Origin: an uncultured Clostridia bacterium
GTDB taxonomy: Bacteria; Bacillota; Clostridia; Christensenellales; Borkfalkiaceae
NCBI GenBank assembly: GCA_947174955.1
Contig: CAMWKX010000013.1
Span: 1-14,706 of the forward strand
DNA: 14,706 bases
Direction: 5' to 3'
Shown: in pieces, positions 12,579-14,706 of the stretch
Position numbering within the stretch: position 1 is the first letter of the stretch
Layout: every line of letters starts with the position of its first letter
Made by a program: the position numbers and the translations under genes
The notes under the pieces: generated by a model
Seen by the model: the letters and a program-made list of their open reading frames with translations, nothing else
Databases searched by the model: none
What the model was told of the DNA's origin: nothing

Positions 12579-14051
12579 ATGTTTGACAGCGATATTTATA
12601 AGGATATAGCGGCAAGGAGCGGCGGCGAAATTTATATAGGCGTAGTGGGACCCGTGCGTACGGGCAAATCCACGCTTATCAAGCGGTTTATGACCGAACT
12701 CGTTTTGCCCAACGCGGACGGCGACCGCTTACAGGAAATGGTCGACGAGCTTCCGCAATCGGCGGCGGGGAAAACGGTTATGACTACCGAACCCAAATTC
12801 ATTCCCGCAAAGGCGGCTCACGTAAAAATCGACAACGCCGAGGCGCAGGTCCGCCTTGTTGACTGCGTCGGGTTTGCGGTCGAGGGCGCGGGCGGCTTCG
12901 AGGAGGACGGCGCTCCCCGACTTATCAAGACTATGTGGAGCGATAAGCCCCTTCCCTTTACCGAGGCGGCGGCTATCGGCACCCAGAAGGTTATACGCGA
13001 CCACTCGACTATCGGGCTGTGCGTCACCTGCGACGGCTCGGTTACGGGGCTTCCCCGCGAGGGCTACGTGCCTGCCGAGGAGCGTACGGTCGAAGAACTC
13101 AAACGCATCGGCAAGCCGTTCGTAATCGTATTGAACTGCGCCGACCCCGCGAGCGGCAGAGCGCAGGAATTGAAGGCGGAATTAGAGCAGAAGTACGATA
13201 GCCCCGTGGTTGCAATCAACTGCGAGAAGGCGTCGGACGGCGAGCTCACGGCGGTTCTCCGCGCGGTGCTGTTCGAATTCCCCGTGACGGGCGTGGACGT
13301 AAAAATCCCCGAATGGATACGCGTTATGCCCGCCGACAGCTCGGCAATTTCCGAGCTTCTCTCGAGAGTGCGCAAGACGTGCGAAAACGTGTCGGTTATG
13401 CGCGAGTGTTCGCTGTTCGACAATGCGTTCGAAGGCAGCAAGTACTGGAAGGGCGAGGTTGAGATAAACCTTTCGCTTGCAACGGGCAAGGCTACCGTGG
13501 AAGTGGGCTTGCAGGACGGCGTGCTGTTCGATATGCTGTCCGAAATTTCGGGCGAGCAGATTAACTGCGAAGGCGCGCTGATGAACTACGTTGCCGCGGC
13601 GAGCGAGGCCAAGCGCGAATACGACAAGGTTAAGGACGCGTTCGAACGGGCAAAGATGACGGGCTACGGCATCGTGTGCCCCAACGACGACGATATGACG
13701 CTCGAAAAGCCGAGAGTGGTGAAGCAGGGCTCGAATATGGGCATAAAGCTCAAAGCGAGCGCGCCGAGCTATCACGTCGTAAAGGTGGACGTGAGCGGCG
13801 AGGTCAGCCCGATTATGGGGCTTGCTTCGCAGAGCGAGGATATGGTAAAGGGCATAATGAGCGGCTTCGAGACCGACCCCGACGGCACCTGGAACACAGC
13901 TCTCTTCGGCAAGTCGCTGAGGTGTATGGTCAAAGAGGGACTGGACGGCAAGGTCAACGCGATGCAGGAGGAAACGCGCGGCAAGATGCGCCGTACGATA
14001 ACGCGCATCGTAAACGAAGGTAAGGGCGGAGTTATCTGTATACTTCTTTAA
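12579..14051 (+). CDS. spoIVA: Stage IV sporulation protein A, spore-coat basement ATPase
   Basis: This 490-residue protein is collinear with Bacillus SpoIVA (492 aa). It polymerises by ATP hydrolysis on the outer forespore membrane to form the base on which the spore coat assembles, anchored by SpoVM. Walker A is GPVRTGKS (24-31, K30). DELPQSAAGKTVMTTEPKF (56-74) holds the conserved sensor threonines T69/T70, and the Walker B aspartate is D95 in LVDCVG. The C-terminal region (KMTGYGIVCPNDDDM; GSNMGIKLKASAPSYHVVKVDV) and the hydrophobic end GGVICILL match the SpoVM-interacting, membrane-docking tail. GGAGG lies six bases before the ATG. It is monocistronic with a sigma-E promoter and its own terminator. 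The long antisense frame at 13182-14099 is a composition shadow. Confidence 0.97.
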   Translation: MFDSDIYKDIAARSGGEIYIGVVGPVRTGKSTLIKRFMTELVLPNADGDRLQEMVDELPQSAAGKTVMTTEPKFIPAKAAHVKIDNAEAQVRLVDCVGFAVEGAGGFEEDGAPRLIKTMWSDKPLPFTEAAAIGTQKVIRDHSTIGLCVTCDGSVTGLPREGYVPAEERTVEELKRIGKPFVIVLNCADPASGRAQELKAELEQKYDSPVVAINCEKASDGELTAVLRAVLFEFPVTGVDVKIPEWIRVMPADSSAISELLSRVRKTCENVSVMRECSLFDNAFEGSKYWKGEVEINLSLATGKATVEVGLQDGVLFDMLSEISGEQINCEGALMNYVAAASEAKREYDKVKDAFERAKMTGYGIVCPNDDDMTLEKPRVVKQGSNMGIKLKASAPSYHVVKVDVSGEVSPIMGLASQSEDMVKGIMSGFETDPDGTWNTALFGKSLRCMVKEGLDGKVNAMQEETRGKMRRTITRIVNEGKGGVICILL

Positions 14052-14055
14052 ATAA

Positions 14056-14093
14056 AATAAGCCCCGCGGGCAAATGCCCGCGGGGCGCTTATT
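14056..14093. terminator. Bidirectional terminator between spoIVA and the convergent small gene
   Basis: GCCCCGCGGGC (14061-14071) and GCCCGCGGGGC (14076-14086) pair perfectly around AAAT (14072-14075), with AATAA/TTATT outside. The minus-strand side reads TTATTTTATTT, a good U-tract; the plus side is weaker. The arrangement and loop repeat those of the hairpins at 2264 and 2881. Confidence 0.85.
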
Positions 14094-14253
14094 AATCACC
14101 TATCTTTTTGTCGTTTTCTTCGGACTTGTATTCGCTTGGAACGAGCATTTTGCCGTCGGCCGAAAAGAGAGCCGCGGGGTTTTTGAGCGACGCGATGTAT
14201 TGATTGTACTGTTCGGCGGACAGCTTTCTGATTTTCTTCTTGTTCTTGGACAT
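14092..14253 (-). CDS. Small protein of unknown function (53 aa)
   Basis: This 53-residue protein has a very basic N-terminus (MSKNKKKIRKLSAEQ) and a charged C-terminus (SEYKSEENDKKIGD), with a short middle segment NPAALFSADGKML. There is no membrane span, signal peptide or Cys pair. I do not recognise the family. The start at 14253 was chosen because CGGAGG lies seven bases upstream; an in-frame ATG at 14289 would add 12 residues that read through this ribosome site. It lies 73 bases downstream of the serA stop on the same strand and has no visible promoter of its own, so it may be co-transcribed with serA. Its Shine-Dalgarno lies in one arm of a hairpin (14259-14303). It could be a small RNA-associated or regulatory protein, but nothing proves it. 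Confidence 0.7.
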   Translation of the reverse strand: MSKNKKKIRKLSAEQYNQYIASLKNPAALFSADGKMLVPSEYKSEENDKKIGD

Positions 14254-14258
14254 AAAAT

Positions 14259-14303
14259 AACCTCCGTAACTTTTTGACCTTTTTATCATTATGTACGGAG
14301 GTT
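14259..14303 (-). promoter_or_regulatory. Hairpin sequestering the Shine-Dalgarno of the 53-aa gene
   Basis: On the minus strand AACCTCCGTA (14303-14294) pairs perfectly with TACGGAGGTT (14268-14259) across a 25-base AT-rich loop. The second arm contains the GGAGG ribosome site of the gene starting at 14253, so the folded mRNA would hide it. The pairing is certain; a thermosensor, attenuator or processing role is inference. Confidence 0.55.
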
Positions 14304-14326
14304 TTGTTTTCTATACTTCGAAAGTT

Positions 14327-14706
14327 TTAAATAACGCGCACGCGCACGACGCCGTCGATTGTCGCAATTTTTTCGGCAAGGGCGGGGGCGGGCTGTGCGT
14401 TTACGTCGATAATGCAGTAAGCGTAATCGCCCTTGGATTTGTCCGCCATATTCTCGATATTAAGTCCCGCGGACGACACCGCCGCCGTGAACTGCGCTAT
14501 CATATTCGCAACGTTTTTATGGTGTATGCATATGCGCGCAGCGCCCTCCTTCGGAGCGGAAAGCGCGGGGTAGTTTACGCTGTTTACGATATTGCCGTTT
14601 TCGATATAGTCGACGAGCTGTTTAGCCGCCATAAGCGCGCAGTTGTCCTCCGCTTCGGGAGTGCTCGCGCCCAAATGGGGCACGCATATGGCGTTGTTAA
14701 CGCCTA
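14327..14706 (-). CDS. serA: D-3-phosphoglycerate dehydrogenase, C-terminal part (cut by window edge)
   Basis: Only the last 126 codons or so are present, and the frame stays open to the window end. The gene oxidises 3-phosphoglycerate, the first step of serine biosynthesis. Visible parts are the return of the substrate-binding domain (ICVPHLGASTPEAEDNCA, the conserved PHLGASTxEA motif with the catalytic-region His) and VDYIENGNIVNSVNYP. A single C-terminal ACT domain follows (ARICIHHKNVANMIAQFTAA to the terminal DGVVRVRVI). This fits the short ACT-containing form. A GTG at 14683 is an internal Val codon, not a start. A 53-aa gene follows 73 bases downstream. Confidence 0.93.
   Translation of the reverse strand, partial: GVNNAICVPHLGASTPEAEDNCALMAAKQLVDYIENGNIVNSVNYPALSAPKEGAARICIHHKNVANMIAQFTAAVSSAGLNIENMADKSKGDYAYCIIDVNAQPAPALAEKIATIDGVVRVRVI

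Noticed and set aside
13182..14099. 305-aa minus-strand open frame opposite spoIVA
   Set aside because: It arises from GC-rich codon bias in spoIVA, is rich in Arg, His and Ala, and crosses the shared terminator.
14684..14706. GTG at 14683 as the start of a separate ACT-domain protein
   Set aside because: The frame stays open upstream and encodes the conserved NNAIC-VPHLGAST segment of phosphoglycerate dehydrogenase, so this is the 3' part of serA.

Overview
This window looks like a chromosomal segment from an endospore-forming, Clostridia-like Firmicute (Bacillota). The supports are the rpmG-secE-nusG-rplK-rplA order, strong AGGAGG-type Shine-Dalgarno sites, sigma-A promoters, and a full-length spoIVA preceded by a good sigma-E promoter match. 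Base composition is fairly balanced, with GC-rich third positions in most genes. I cannot name the genus from the sequence alone.

Layout. (1) 1-2289: translation and secretion operon rpmG-secE-nusG-rplK-rplA on the + strand. rplK and rplA each have a leader hairpin resembling an L1 binding site. The operon ends at a strong terminator directly after rplA; rplJ-rplL do not follow. (2) 2264-2902: a small, visibly AT-rich module of divergent genes, an XRE-type repressor (-) and a 95-aa DUF6809-like protein (+). Four GTTTATA half-sites lie between them, and identical 22-bp palindromic terminators bound the module. (3) 2925-5515: a minus-strand operon of a DUF3137-like membrane protein followed by a LemA-family protein. 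(4) 5527-7028: a free-standing TrpB2-type tryptophan synthase beta gene (-) with a consensus promoter and its own terminator. (5) 7166-9469: a GH3 beta-glycosidase (+) divergent from trpB2. (6) 9490-12503: a three-gene operon of a monoacylglycerol-lipase-like hydrolase, an esterase-D-type hydrolase and an ATP-grasp enzyme. This is the best candidate here for an uncharacterised pathway. (7) 12516-14093: monocistronic spoIVA. (8) 14092-14706: minus-strand serA 3' end (cut by the window edge), followed by a 53-aa unknown protein whose Shine-Dalgarno sequence can be locked in a hairpin.

How the parts relate. Most of the window is housekeeping: ribosome and secretion, serine and tryptophan metabolism, sporulation, and carbohydrate hydrolysis. 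It is divided into short transcription units by a stereotyped GC-rich terminator with arms close to CCCCGCGGC/GCCGCGGGG and, in three copies, an AAAT loop. Four sigma-A promoters and one sigma-E promoter can be read directly, each with 17-bp (sigma-A) or 14-bp (sigma-E) spacing. No tRNA, rRNA, CRISPR array, insertion sequence or other mobile element was seen. No gene-free stretch exceeds 300 bases; the longest, 6955-7165, holds the trpB2 promoter and the GH3 upstream region.
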